DNA of 60,000 nt from Apostichopus japonicus (Eukaryota > Echinodermata > Holothuroidea > Aspidochirotida > Stichopodidae), in assembly GCF_037975245.1 (NCBI RefSeq), contig NC_092562.1:3962001-4022000 (forward strand). Direction: 5' to 3'. The position numbers and the translations under genes are program-made. Shown here piece after piece: positions 15,401 to 26,136 of this stretch. The stretch's first letter is position 1. The number at the start of each line of letters is the position of its first letter. The notes under the pieces are model-generated. The model was not told where the DNA came from. It was given only the letters and a program-made list of their open reading frames with translations, and searched no databases.

Positions 15401-18400
15401 TGGCTGATAATGATACTGTATACATGTAGCAAATTTTGTGTCCCACAACTTTAATGTGACATTTAATGTGAAATTCATTTGCAAACCTTAAAAAGTTTGC
15501 ATACTTGTAATTTCATCTTTCCTCATGGTATAAATTTCATGGATATTAAAAGATGAGTTGATCATAATTTTAAAACATTATGGATTTTCAAACTAAATCT
15601 TTCCATTGAGGGTGGAGCATGCTAAACACAAGATTGGGAGAGACTTGACGTAAAATGCTAATTTCCAAGTGCAAAATGTCATAAATCAGTCCAAATTTCA
15701 GTACCTACAAGTAGGCCATCAAATGTAAAAGAGACATAAAGCTGCTTCTAAAGGGTAAGTCTGTACTGTACAACTACTTTACTCAGATTGTAAAAGGAGA
15801 GATGGATCGACTAAACACTGTAGTCGCATAGTTGAGTTTCAGTGTTTTGAGGTACAGTACAAAATTATGTCCCATGTATTTAATATGAAATATAGTTAAC
15901 TACAGTATTTATTCACTGACAAACACAACTTCATTCTGGAGGCCTACTGCACAAACTGATCACTTCCATCCTCCTGACTGGTTGGTTACAGTACAGTAGT
16001 ATATAAACTAGGAATCGCTATGACAATCATGCATTTTCTGTTGCTGCCCCTGCCCTTTGGAATGAACATCGGATCCGTGTGCATGACTCTCTCACACTTA
16101 GAAATTTTCTAAAGACAGCGTAAAATGTTTCTTTATTCCTTCTAAGTGTTTGTTTGCTATGTTTCTATTTCTTTTTGTTAAGCGCTTAGAGAGGTTTGTA
16201 TCAGGCGCATTTATTATTTATAACCATCATTCTTTCTCTTCCCAACTTCTGCTTGCTTTGCTTTTGATTTTTTTTTTTTTTTCATTCTTCTTTTTATTTC
16301 TGTGTTCTCTTGTTTTTCTTTCCTTTGATTTGATTTTCTAGCTCTCTCCTTTTTTATCTCTCCTTTTATCCCTTTCTTTCTTTCTTTCTTTCTTAGAAAA
16401 TGTGCAAATGTAAGACAAGTCGACATAAAGACATGCAAGAAAACTTATAAATATTCATCTCAAACACCTTGAACACATGGAAGCAATTACACTTCAATAC
16501 AGGTATGATGCATAATTCAAACTAATACTGTATACTGTATTACACTGTATATATTATAAAACATTGGTTTATGAATGATACAAGTTATTCTGTACATGTT
16601 GAGTTGAATTTCAGGAGACACTGGGCTACAGTACTGTAAAATAATTTAACACTTAATTTACAATAATCCCAAAGGTGAGAGAGTGATGAAGTCCTTAGGG
16701 AGCTTGTTGTATGTCTTTCTAAAGCATGAAGTGTAACCACTAAAGTGAACTTTTAACCCCACACAGTACAGCAGGAATCACAATTCTAAGTACACAACAG
16801 ACTGCACTGTTGGAAAGGAGATATTAGTCATGAGTAGTGTGAGTAGTGAGTAGTCATGCCAAACAGTTTGCAGAGTTATTGAGATATGCATTGAGTACTT
16901 TCACATGAAGGAGAAGTCGAGAGGAGTAATCTGGAGCTCATCACAGGTAATACAAGAAGTTATTTATAGCCACGGTTTACTTGTTAAGTTTAATCAGTTG
17001 TCAACTTCAAGCAGAGTTGACATTTAAAAAATTCAGTCTATCTGTTTACAAGTTCATAATATTTGGAGGCTTCATGGAAGGGACAGCACATTTATGTATG
17101 TTGGATCAAGTTTGTACAACATATATAAGAGGAGAAAATGGCGTTAACATATTAATCACCAACACAGCTCTGCAAAATAACCCCTTTCTCCCTCACCCCC
17201 CCCCCCCATCCCCCCGCCAACAAAGAAAAAACTGCAAACCTGGAAATATTCCAATGAAAGCACCTGGAAATTTAACAGAACGTTCTAATTAAGTACTTAA
17301 GTTAAACATTTAACCTTTTGATATGGTTTTCATAAAGTTATTAAATTATCAAATTATTAAAATATTATCCACAACTTTGGTAAACCTTTTTCGAACAATT
17401 TTTTTTCCTTCAGTTTAAGATTTTGCATTTCCAGTTTGAATCCACTCTGAGAAGGTATACAGAAAAAAAAAGGGGGGGATCTCATGGTAAGACCAGGAGA
17501 GCTGGAAGGTACAGTACAGTATGACATCACACTGACACCGCAACAAAAATGGACAAAGCATCCCAGAAGGCAAACAGTGCCTAGTGGTAACTGTGCAGGT
17601 ATTTTAATCTTAAGAGATGCTACTGTACATAGCATACTATACAGTACAGTACTGCACAAGTGGTTTGGTCAGTTAAATTGTACAGTTATGTACACATATA
17701 TATGCATGGTCAAGCACACCACTTACACACTGAATGGATTCAACAACGATGACAAAACAACTCTCATTTGTGTAGATCTATCTAGGTACCGGATATATAT
17801 ACTAGACATTTCACCTTTCTCAATAGCTTTTGACACACCTTCTTTTCATCATCAGGGGTACAGTATACAAATAAACTACTTGTAAGTCTGCAGTAGTCTA
17901 CAGGTGACTTGCTGAATGTCTTTATTCTTCACTGACATTGCAAACTTGCATATGTATGCAATAAATGCACCCATGCTAGTATTTGCAAATATTTACCATA
18001 TTATCTCAATTTACTGTTCAAGAATTGAACTTGAGGCCTTTTTGAATGGGAGTTCATTAAGCCTACATATTAAACTGAATATGGGAGTCTTTTAAAGTCA
18101 CTGATCGCAAAAGTCATGCATACTGTATGATTGAGAATACATGAATAGGTTTGGGGCTCTGTTCAAGGAAGAGTCCACAGGCTTCCACAATTATCCAGGC
18201 TGTATGCCATAGACCCTTGTTGTACAGTACATCAGTGTATAATATTCCATAAAGTACCTGAATTCACTAACTATTTCATGTCCCCGCCCCCAGCCTCCCC
18301 CTCCATAGTGTAATCACTCTCTGTGCATAATTTTGCCCTATTTAAACCACAACCTAAATCCTAGTTCTAGCTCTGTGGTGACAATTTGACAAGGTTAAAC

Positions 18401-21400
18401 AGAAATTTCAAATTTCAACACTAAAGTTGTATGTTGTACAGTTATCCTTGGTGGAGGAGGGGAGGGGGAGGGGGAGGGGCGGGGGAGGTGAGTGGGAAGG
18501 GGAGGGGAAGGGGTGAGGGGAGGTGAGGGGAGGTGAGGGGGAGGGGAGGGGATGATATAAAGTTGACTACTGGCTTGTGGAGTTCTGTTTCTTGTTTCCT
18601 GGACTATTCAATAAAAACCTACATTTAAAATGTATACCTAATAAATCACTTTTCAAATCTAAACTAAAAACCTACCTCTATGCTAAACATTTTTCAACTT
18701 GATTTGTAATTATATTTCATTGTTGCATTATTATTTTTGCTTTTCTTTCTATTCATATTGATATGTATGGCGCTTTTGACAACTATTTTGTTTATAATTA
18801 GGGCATTATAAATCTTAATTATTATTATTATTAAGATACGGTAAAGTAGTATGAAATTGGTGCATGACAATCCTCTACTTTTTTATTCAAATATTGTTTA
18901 ACATTTACTACAGACCTTCAGAGGAGTGGATGGGAGAGAGAAGAAAATGGGGGAGCAGGAATCGTTAGAATATTCACACGAATCACTGCTATGGTTCAAG
19001 CAAAAAAATTTGAGCAGCCATCATTCTAAAAAAATTCTTACCATAATTCAAAGATTTTGAGTCAAAGAAATTCAGGGAAAAGAGCCCACATGCCTTCGAA
19101 ACCTGTACTTAGTACATATTATAAAATCATTTTCACAACCAAACTAGTGTGCTGTGGCTCTGTGGGGACATGTAAGCAATGTTCAAGTACCTGTAATGTA
19201 TTTTATCAAGCTCTCATGAATTACTCATCTTTGAGCAAACTGAGTCACCTCTCTGTTTGATACAACCAGTACTGCGTAGCGCATGTAAACATGCAAGCAT
19301 GTGAACATTTCTGAACTGTGTATGCACTCTACAGTAGGCTAATAGACTATCCCACATATGAATGTACAGAAAACCCAGTTCCAAATTATTTCAATGATTT
19401 CCCACTTGGAGCAAGTTTGATTAAAGTCCTCACATTCTTGATTAAAACCCTCTACCGAGAAATCATTTGGGTTTTGCAAGATCTTTCTCTACCAGGGATA
19501 AGAAATTATAGCAAACATTCAAAAATAACCCACAGAAGAGATCGCAGTGCAGCAGAGGTACAGTATGTGAGAAAGCAGTATGACCTGGTCTACATATATA
19601 CAGTACAGAACATGTCTTATTCTCTATTATACTGTATGTTAGCCAGAGGGTAGAGTACATGGAACGGCATGAAGAACAGATAATAATAATAATAAATGAG
19701 ACTTATATAGCGCCAAATCAGTAAACAAAAGTTACTGCTCAAAGCGCTTAATGTATAGAGCTGTTGTTTTGAAACTCCAGCTAGAGTGGTACAGTCTGTA
19801 TTTCATAAAAATGGAGGTGTATTTCACATAGCAAAGAAATGTTTTTTATAAAATAAGATATTTTAATGACAAACTGAGAGTACTTGGAAACATAACAAGG
19901 AAGTTGTTGACAAAAATAAAGCAGGACTTGGGGAATAATTTATTGTTCAAATTATGTGTAGCATTTTGAAGTTTATGAATTTATTTTTCTCTCATTGAAA
20001 ACAATAGTTCCTGTGTAGAAAATTGCTATACATGTTTACATTCCTATAGCAACTTCATCATTTTGTATCACATTTTGCGATGCTATACTGGATGCATTCT
20101 TCCCCTGGGAATTCAGTCTTTTTAACTGAGTTTGGTTAATTTCAATCTAACATTGAGTAGAGCTGTTGTTTTGAATCTAAAGCCAGTAGTGTAGTACAGT
20201 ATTGTACATCTGTTACCATGGAGATCTGTATTATTCCTATGTCTGTCTTACAATAGTTTGGTCTATTACGATCTCATTTTGTGTTACAGTATAACACATC
20301 GGGTTTGTGTGAAAACTACTCGCAATTTCGCCAGAAAATAAATGTACAAACCGCCGATTTTCGATGAGCGTCCATCGTGGGGTAGGGTAATGTGTACTGT
20401 CAAAACGATATGAACCACCCAGAACAAAATTGCCCACAAATAGAAAGTGCCACTTATCAGGAAGCTTAGGAGCAGTTCCCCTCTGGACTTCAGTTTAATC
20501 CACAATATCCCGAAAGGTGGTTTACCAATGACCAAGATAGATGAAGACAATGACTGCTCTATAGAGCATTTCAACTAGCTACTTTGCGGGGCAGAATGAG
20601 AAGGACATAGGTTGACCGGAGGTGATGGGTCACAGTGGGAGGTCAGTGGGGGGTCAAGTGTCAAAAGGTTACCAGGTCACTCGAGACACAGCAGAGAGAA
20701 AGAGTGCAGAGGTTACGAGAAAACAGGTAAGCGAGGAGGAAGCAAAGAATTCTCTGAGAAAAGAAATTTCCAAATACTCACAGCTAAAGCAATTACACTT
20801 GAATCTGACTTCCATACTCCTGATGAATTGAGTCCAAGGACTACACAAGAATCTGCCGATCGTCTGTAACTTGCAATCAATACGCAAGGCTGAAATGGAG
20901 GAGAAGAAATCAAACTTACATTGAGACAATGATTATTGCTTCCCTTCATAAACCAACGTCTGTTATGATTCTACAGTAGGTTTAGTTTACTTAAAGAAGT
21001 TTTATCGTTGGGAATTTGATAAACCAAGAGCTCTGTTACAGTAGATTGATTGATACTAAAATCACTTGCTAAGTTGACTAAACAAGTTTCATTTCAAAAT
21101 ATCATTAACCCTGATATTTTTAATCCCAGTTTCTGATTAGGCTCTTTTGCACGTGATTAATTCTACCAACAAAAAGTGTCTGGGCGACAAACTTCTTAGA
21201 ATTGATGTAGAATAGAATTGTTAATGCTCAAAATGTGAAAAAAAAGCCAAAAGGCTGTTGGCTTAATATGGTTGGATGCAATCTTTTTCGGAGTGCTCGA
21301 TAATTGGAAGGTTTGGTGAATGATTGGCGACAATTAAAAGAAAAAGTAAACCAGTTGTTTATACAGTTACATCAAATATGGAATATTGAGTTCTTGAACA

Positions 21401-24400
21401 ATTTTACTCTCTGTTTAGTCTGCACCCTACTGTCATAAACTTTCCGATTTTCTGAAGCTATCCTGTATGGCAGTTTTCCCATCTGAAATGGCTCTCTAAA
21501 TTGAAAAGACTCCAAATTTGAGTTCAAATGTTTAATTGGAAGCCACTTGTCTGAAATTTCTAATCCATAAGCCGGTGCAGATTTCTCCCACATTCGTGGT
21601 CGCTTAAGTTTCAAACATGACTTTTCACAATCACTTCCCGAACTGCTATATGACTTGTGTGGAAGTGAAAACCAAAAGGTATCCTACTTTACATGGGTTG
21701 TGCTTGAATCACCTGCTTTTAGAGGTTAATCAATCAGTTCAAAATCCAGGTCTTGCATACAATCTTATATACATCTCAAGCCTTATAAACTCATTGTCAA
21801 GTGATGCGGAAGGATAAAAATAAAAAAATCTTCACACTTGTTTATATGACCAAAGGGCATTTTATGATGCAATTCACAAAACTCTGTAATAATTTAAGGT
21901 AACCACACTGATAATGCACGGTATAAACAACAGGGAGAATACTGATTCCTTGTTTTACTCCACTAGTCTACTAACCTGTAAGGTTAAAGGCCGAGCATAA
22001 ATTCATAAAAGGCTTTTAGAACCAAACGTTGCATTGTAAATGATATTGTTTTATGCACTACTAACATGTTGTCATTTACAGTTTAAAGTGCGGCGGGGTG
22101 ACGTATCAGTTCTACTCTTCTTAAACAGTTTTAGAACTGCTCTGAGAATATCACAGTTCATGTTAATAATGAGCACTTGTAGGTCAGCACAAGCATTTTG
22201 TCTTCTTTTTGAAATCAAACTTTATCACTTATGTTTCAGTGAAATAATATGCCTGCCTTTCACGTGGTAATTATGTATACTGTATATCACAACTGTAGTT
22301 CAATTCCACAGTTGCATCACATGCATTTACAATCCTTGCAAGTACTTCATTCTACACATCATGAGCTTATTGACATAGCTATAGGAAATGAATGTGTGTG
22401 TGGTATATTCCCCCTCTCCCCCCCCCCCACCAACCATCACAAACTTAATATTTGGGAATCGTACCTAATTTGGACAATAATATGAGCACTTATCCAGTTA
22501 AATTTGAAACCCGGAAAAATGTCAATTTATATTACCTTTCTTCGTCGAAGTTGACAAAATTTCCAACAATTAGAAGTTTTCCATGCACATTTCAAGCTGC
22601 ACAATTTTTGCCAAGATTAGTGTAGTGAGATATTCACCCCCCCCCCCCCATATCCCCACTCCCTTTTGCCACATCACTGCATGTATTGCACATAGATCAC
22701 ATGAAATGAGATCTGTACAGTGCAGTCATATTTTTAACACATACATGTACTAACCCACTGTGTACATAATCTTTCATCTATATACGATTTCGGCCTCTAA
22801 CTTCCAAGTACTGTAATACAAATTTCAGCACATGATTCACAACCAGTAAGAAATCATACTGTAAGTCTGTAGCATGCAAGGCAAACAGAGGTCGGTAAAC
22901 ACTCACAAACTCAGTTGCCAAATAAAGAATGAACTTTCTCTTTTAAAAGATAATTCAGAGTGTACTGTACCATGATGTGCAAACATGCAAAGTCACATAC
23001 ATTTTAATTAGAACTCTTTTTGAGAGTCAATATCAACTGGGTGGCTGGGACTGGGATGCACACACTTGCAGAGTACAATGTTCGACTCAGCGTGCTAGTC
23101 ACTAGTACTCAAATGCCTCAAATGTACAGCGTGGTGCTGGTGGATTGGTACTGGCATACTGTACACACAGTAACAATATTACAGCAGTTTTACTAAGAAA
23201 CTACAGGTAGATATATGTTGTTTGAGTTACTCAAGAATTAATATGGAGTTAGATATAAATACTGTATGTATATATATTTCAATTTCAAATAAAACTAGTT
23301 TCTGATTCGGTCAATAACCGGGTGTCCCACAGACACAAAGTTTCTCCTCGCCCCCCTCCTTAGTTACTGATTCAGTCAATTGAATATATTAACTAAAATA
23401 ATCAAAGTTTTAGTATGAATCCATGTTATTCTAATTAACTACTGCACCAATGAGTACCATTGTACAAGTACAACATGAACTACTGTACACAGTAGGCTAA
23501 AGGCACCTTTGGCCATAAAACATTGATTGTTCTCAAAATCAACACATATTTTACATGAAATACAAATCCCTACAGTACTGTACGTACTTTGTACGATACA
23601 GATGGGGCTTCCACAGCTTACAATTATTTTAGCCTACATGTGCTATACAATAAAGAGGGCTGTACAGTTGTACTCAATACTACCACAATAATACAATAAC
23701 AAAACAAACTACTTCTTCTAATTTTATGATATTTGGATTGGGAATATACAGAAGTTAAAACTGGAACATTGAGCACTAGTTCCCTGTAGATTTCATTGAG
23801 TTCACAATTTACTATCTGTTATTAATTGATACATACATAGTATAGTACAGTACAGTACAGTCTTTTTACATTTTAAGTAACAAAGAAAACACAGGAAATG
23901 AGAATAGCCTGTGAACCAGCCAGCAACAATGATAATTTCCTGACAGTATGCTGACAGTATTCCTGACAGTTACGGTGTGCACTAACACAAATTTTTATTC
24001 ATTTTATTTAAGTTAAATGTATTTTTAAAGGATGGGTTCAGGAACAAAATTCTTGTTTGATATTTTTAACTATATTAACTACAAAATTCCTGCTTGATAT
24101 TTTTAACTACATTACAAAACACAGCTGTCAGCTGTGTCCATTTAAATAGCTGGGTTCATTGGTTTAGTGGGACTCACAGTTCTACTGTATGCTGTATACA
24201 GTACTAGCCTGTCTAATACATATACCAAGTAATGTAATAGTCTGTCTAATACACCCCTACTGTAAAATAAGGCAAGTTATTCAGATGCAAAACAAAAACT
24301 AATGGGGGAAAGTATATGATTGCTGCCTTAAATAACATAATTTAAAATGTAAAATTTTATTACAAAATTTGTCAAAGTTAACTGATACTAAATGTCAATC

Positions 24401-25485
24401 AAAGAGTTCTCTGTTGTTTAAATGAATAACAACAACATGGTTTGGTTGACTTAATTAGAATATATATTACAAAAATATTGATTTACGTAATAACAATTAT
24501 GTCTACACTGAGGAGCAGAGTCATCACCAATTTAGCCTTAAAGGAGAATTTCAGAGAGTTAGCACATTTTAAAGGTGGATATCTTGAATTTACCAGAATA
24601 GCTACAGAAACATATAACTAGTACTCCAATATTACTCTGTTCTTGGACTATGAAATACTACAACCAAAATTTGGACTCAGGTCATCCTTCAACGGGATGA
24701 ATATTTTGGACTTCAATCAAGTATTCTACAAAAGGCTTCATTGAAGTTCAAAATATTGATAACGAAATGATGATGTGACCATTGTGAGTATGTGTACATA
24801 AAAATTATACTGGCAATCTTATGAGCACAACAGGTCAGCACCCTGACATAATTTTTAAACAATAATATCTCCCAACTGGAGGAAGAGATCTTTCTTTTGA
24901 TAGATGTGATAACCAGTCACAGTGGAGGAGTCTTTGGTATGTCCAGAGTTAACCAAACTTTTGTCTCTAAGGTCTAATATGAGTGCAGATGTAATGTGGA
25001 TTCAAACGAGTTAGGAGGGGGTTAAGGTTACACAATATTTCAAGACTTTGAATAAAATAGCTGCATGTTCTATTATGAGACCTTGGGTACATCTATTGTA
25101 CCAAGTAATGACCACAACCAAAGTTATTAGTAGGCCATAATCTTCTCCATTCATTAATTACAAAGGTGATCATAACAAATCAAATGAGACAGAAACATGT
25201 CAACAGTTCGATGTGAGCACCGCCTCTTAAAATTCATTCAATCTTTTAGTGAGCAGTGATAGATTACACTACAATTCAACTAGTTTATTTGGGAATCTAA
25301 ACTCACATGTAGGCTATGAGTTTAATTTAGGCCTGGATACCCACCTTACACTGCCAGATATGAATGCTTTGCACAGTTATGACTGCAAATAGCCTGCGAT
25401 CTCCACTTGCGATGACTTGTTGAATGGGTTCATTGACTTCAAGTGGTAGGTTTAATACCTTTGGCCATCCAACAGGAAAGTACAT
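3383..25485 (-). CDS. RIC1: RIC1 homologue, 5' eight coding exons (gene runs off left edge)
   Basis: RIC1 pairs with RGP1 as the guanine nucleotide exchange factor for Rab6 at the Golgi and is needed for endosome-to-Golgi retrograde transport. Joining 25485..25345, 20889..20782, 12199..12123, 6839..6750, 6211..6069, 5471..5338, 4082..3991 and 3471..3383 gives one open frame of 874 nt (about 291 codons), and codon phase agrees at all seven junctions. The protein opens MYFPVGWPKVLNL, close to the start of animal RIC1 (MYF..GWPK). It then follows the family's N-terminal WD40-like propeller: IWQCKPCVLIASY, WKSDSSVIALATTGGHLLLF, LKDDILVASSSGILHRVTW, VDLEYSQTLGLCAAVLSDG, VWASDVKHAKCVAVNSNYRL and GIVYTVDEVTGALLVSHRL. 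The last exon seen ends in phase 1 with a donor at 3382, and no next exon is visible in 1-3382, so the rest of a family protein of about 1,400 residues lies outside. The introns are long, the largest 8.6 kb. Recognition is from memory of the family, not a search. Confidence 0.9.
3991..4082 (-). CDS. RIC1: RIC1 coding exon 7
   Basis: This 92-nt exon runs from a GTTACAG acceptor to a GTAAGT donor. It encodes NVRAVWASDVKHAKCVAVNS then NYRLVAFGLE. The Trp, the CVAVN.NYRL..FG core and the spacing match RIC1. It ends in phase 2. Confidence 0.87.
5338..5471 (-). CDS. RIC1: RIC1 coding exon 6
   Basis: This 134-nt exon follows a GTCGACAG acceptor and ends at a GTTAGT donor in phase 0. It encodes ESQLDDPLIHCVDLEYSQTL and then GLCAAVLSDGRAAVLTTESA, one WD-like blade resembling '[20 protein letters not shown]' of RIC1. 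Confidence 0.87.
6069..6211 (-). CDS. RIC1: RIC1 coding exon 5
   Basis: This 143-nt exon runs from a TTATAG acceptor to a GTAAGA donor. It encodes LKDDILVASSSGILHRVTW and then AVPFSLDLEHSR, a very good match to the propeller segment 'LEDLLVATSDGLLHLIHW ... VPFSVDLQSSR'. Confidence 0.88.
6750..6839 (-). CDS. RIC1: RIC1 coding exon 4
   Basis: This is a 90-nt exon from a CTATAG acceptor to a GTAAGT donor. It encodes RDTTEADTIPVPQLRIAFSC then SVSISAGVV and joins exon 5 through a split Cys codon. The sequence is less conserved, but phase on both sides fits. Confidence 0.75.
6972..7422. mobile_element. hAT-type non-autonomous DNA transposon
   Basis: The ends are CAGGGCTTCCCTAACT and, inverted, AGTTAGGGAAACCCTG. 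The flanks TATTAGAG (6964-6971) and CATTAGAG (7423-7430) agree at 7 of 8 bases, fitting the 8-bp target duplication of hAT elements. Subterminal GGGGGTTCGTG motifs repeat inside both ends. At 451 bp it cannot encode a transposase. Confidence 0.82.
7431..11194. other. RIC1 intron 3, left part
   Basis: AT-rich intron. Frequent TACAGTAC/GTACTGTA words (8284-8330, 8985-9003, 9767) and the duplication at 10121. No coding signal was found. Confidence 0.5.
10121..10203 (+). repeat. Short tandem duplication
   Basis: ACCATACACAGAGTCACGTT plus CAGTGATCTG occurs at 10121 and 10174, 53 bp apart. The spacer CTGGTTGTACACTAATAAAA also occurs earlier, at 9997. Confidence 0.85.
11195..11420 (+). mobile_element. 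tRNA-derived SINE, copy 1
   Basis: The head resembles a tRNA: A-box-like TTAGCTCAGTGG (11202-11213) and B-box-like GGTCCCGAGTTCCAGTC (11240-11256). A body follows with AGACCGACTTTGGTCAGCTT, ending near GCAGGAGGACCTAA. The copy at 29467-29692 shares the whole length in the opposite orientation. The tRNA cloverleaf is not intact. Confidence 0.8.
12123..12199 (-). CDS. RIC1: RIC1 coding exon 3
   Basis: This is a 77-nt exon. The acceptor AATACAG at 12200 keeps the frame (TTGGHLLLFRIYQVDSERMY); a second AG seven bases inside, at 12193, does not. It ends in phase 2 at donor GTCAGT, and AG + A from exon 4 makes Arg. It matches the family stretch 'T.NGYILFF.I....+YLY'. Confidence 0.82.
13003..13110. 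repeat. (AGTAAG)n and AAAGAAAG-rich simple sequence
   Basis: AGTAAGAGTAAGAGTAAGAA is followed by AACTTTATCGACCATCAAAA and an A/G-rich end. It could be the end of a retroposon; the family was not recognised. Confidence 0.4.
13791..13934 (+). repeat. 60-65-bp tandem repeat, about 2.3 copies
   Basis: TGGATCTGYTTAATGCC starts at 13794, 13859 and 13919. The intervening text shares CCCATC.GAACA..AGGTCCCC and ATTGAATCAA.AGATTG. Confidence 0.8.
16007..16221 (+). mobile_element. LINE 3' fragment (end of reverse transcriptase ORF and tail)
   Basis: From 16007 the frame reads TRNRYDNHAFSVAAPALWNE then HDSLTLRNFLKTA-stop. This matches the conserved C-terminus of CR1/L2/jockey-type non-LTR reverse transcriptases ('AFSVAAP.LWNSLP...L..FK..LKT'). 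A 3' tail follows with AAGCGCTTAGAG and GGCGCATTTATTATTTAT. It is 5'-truncated and dead. Confidence 0.75.
18450..18552 (+). repeat. G-rich minisatellite, G-quadruplex-prone
   Basis: Over 100 bp of GGGGAGG / GGGGAGGTGA units with more than ten runs of four or five G on the plus strand. In RIC1 (minus strand) terms it is C-rich and lies in intron 3. Confidence 0.85.
18630..18838 (+). mobile_element. LINE 3' fragment, second
   Basis: It encodes LLFKSKLKTYLYAKHFST, the 'FK..LKT.L' end of a non-LTR reverse transcriptase ORF. A tail with ATGGCGCTTTTGACAA and GCATTATAAATC follows, ending in (ATT)n. It is similar in layout to 16007-16221. Confidence 0.6.
19679..19765 (-). mobile_element. Retroposon 3' tail (GCGC/ATT type), inverted
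   Basis: On the minus strand the order is AAGCGCTTTGAGCAGTAAC, then GGCGCTATATAAGTCTCATT, then (ATT)n. This is the same tail architecture as the two LINE fragments at 16.2 and 18.8 kb, but in the opposite orientation. No coding part remains. Confidence 0.6.
19930..20033 (+). repeat. Dispersed repeat, copy A
   Basis: Shares GGGAATAATTTATTGTTCAA, TGTGTAGCA.T.TTGAAG and TCCTGTGTAGAAAA with copies at 41448 and 53886. The family is unknown. Confidence 0.55.
20284..20574 (-). CDS. Unassigned hydrophobic ORF, faintly Pmp3/UPF0057-like
   Basis: This open stretch lies in RIC1 intron 2 on the same strand. It reads SSSILVIGKPPFGILWIKLK, then RGELLLSFLISGTFYLWAIL FWVVHIVLTV, then a polar tail to the stop at 20284. 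Two hydrophobic segments separated by a PP..x8-15 hydrophilic turn resemble the layout of Pmp3 small membrane proteins, but the family's PG pair is missing. There is no in-frame ATG; an AG just before TTG AAA could be a splice acceptor. It may be a chance ORF. Confidence 0.2.
   Translation of the reverse strand: MKCSIEQSLSSSILVIGKPPFGILWIKLKSRGELLLSFLISGTFYLWAILFWVVHIVLTVHITLPHDGRSSKIGGLYIYFLAKLRVVFTQTRCVIL
20782..20889 (-). CDS. RIC1: RIC1 coding exon 2
   Basis: This exon has exactly 36 codons between a TTTCAG acceptor and a GTGAGT donor, phase 0 to 0. It encodes PCVLIASYRRSADSC through WKSDSSVIALA, matching the RIC1 segment 'PSVLIVTYKE ... W+PDS..IAV'. Confidence 0.85.
20890..25344. other. 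RIC1 intron 1
   Basis: Seen here: C homopolymers at 22419-22428 and 22637-22650, TACAGTAC repeats at 23571-23586 and 23844-23862, and a 40-bp local duplication (TTCTTGTTTGATATTTTTAA / TTCCTGCTTGATATTTTTAA near 24050-24105). There are no exons. Confidence 0.5.
25345..25485 (-). CDS. RIC1: RIC1 coding exon 1 (start codon)
   Basis: The ATG is at 25485-25483 and is followed by 47 codons. The exon ends QSIHIWQCK at AAG with donor GTGGGT (phase 0). A competing donor five bases upstream (GTAAGG at 25349) would break the frame into exon 2, so I chose the AAG/GTGGGT site. The start fits the family N-terminus, MYF..GWPK. Confidence 0.88.
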
Positions 25486-25862
25486 GATCACACCCAGCAC
25501 CTTTCCTGGGTAAACTCTACACCGTTCACTGCGGTTGTCGCTGCCTGCAAGATCAGCACAGCCCGGCCTCAGCTACACTGTGTAGTTCCTCTCATTCATA
25601 TTTCACTGATCACAAGCTAAACTGCAATAAAAATTGGTCGAGTGCCATGTTTACATGAATGTCAATAATTCAATGGTTCCAACTACAAAGGAAGTTTGAT
25701 GTAGGCTTAGTTAAGGTCGAATTTTAAGTTTAAAACTACTTAGGTTAGTTGTTAAAATGCTAATGTAGTATGTTTATCATAAGGCTTTAGGGTAGATTGA
25801 ACTGTGAAAGGCTGGAATGAAGTATGTACTACTAGTACTAGCCAACCTTGGGTAATTGTCTT

Positions 25863-26136
25863 GGCCGTGGCTATTCTTACGACTAGTCGTAACAATTATT
25901 TATAAACTATTCTTACGACAAAGGCGAATTCAAACGCAGTAAAGTAAATAAAGCAACTGCGCATGTAGTAGGGGTAACCCTAACCCTAACTTTAACCCTA
26001 AACCCCAATCCTAACACTAACCGGAAATTATTGTTACTCCTGGTCGTAAAAAATAGTACTCCTGTCATAAAAATATCAACTGCGCATGCGTAATCGGAAA
26101 TTATTCTTACGAACAGTCGTAAGAATAGCCACTTTG
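25863..26136. mobile_element. MULE-like MITE containing telomere-like repeats
   Basis: AATTGTCTT occurs at 25854-25862 and again at 26137-26145, a perfect 9-bp direct repeat as expected for Mutator-like insertions. The ends are inverted: GTGGCTATTCTTACGACT on the left, and on the right the complement with ACGAACAGTCGTAAGAATAG. Inside is a 40-bp run of CCCTAA-type units at 25975-26020 between two ACTGCGCATG boxes. Confidence 0.8.

Larger units (their letters stand above)
12200..20781. other. RIC1 intron 2
   Basis: The largest RIC1 intron (8.6 kb). It contains CAGTACAG-rich simple sequence (13218-13280), the 65-bp repeat, C homopolymers (15327, 17201), T/C-rich tracts (16265-16395), two LINE tails, the G-rich minisatellite, one inverted tail and the hydrophobic ORF at 20284. 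The remainder is unremarkable. Confidence 0.5.

Noticed and set aside
16150-16438. Hydrophobic and Lys-rich ORFs around 16.2-16.4 kb
   Set aside because: They arise from T/C-rich simple sequence following the LINE tail.
20612-20869. Plus-strand ORFs of 69-85 codons
   Set aside because: They are antisense shadows of RIC1 exon 2 and its flanks.
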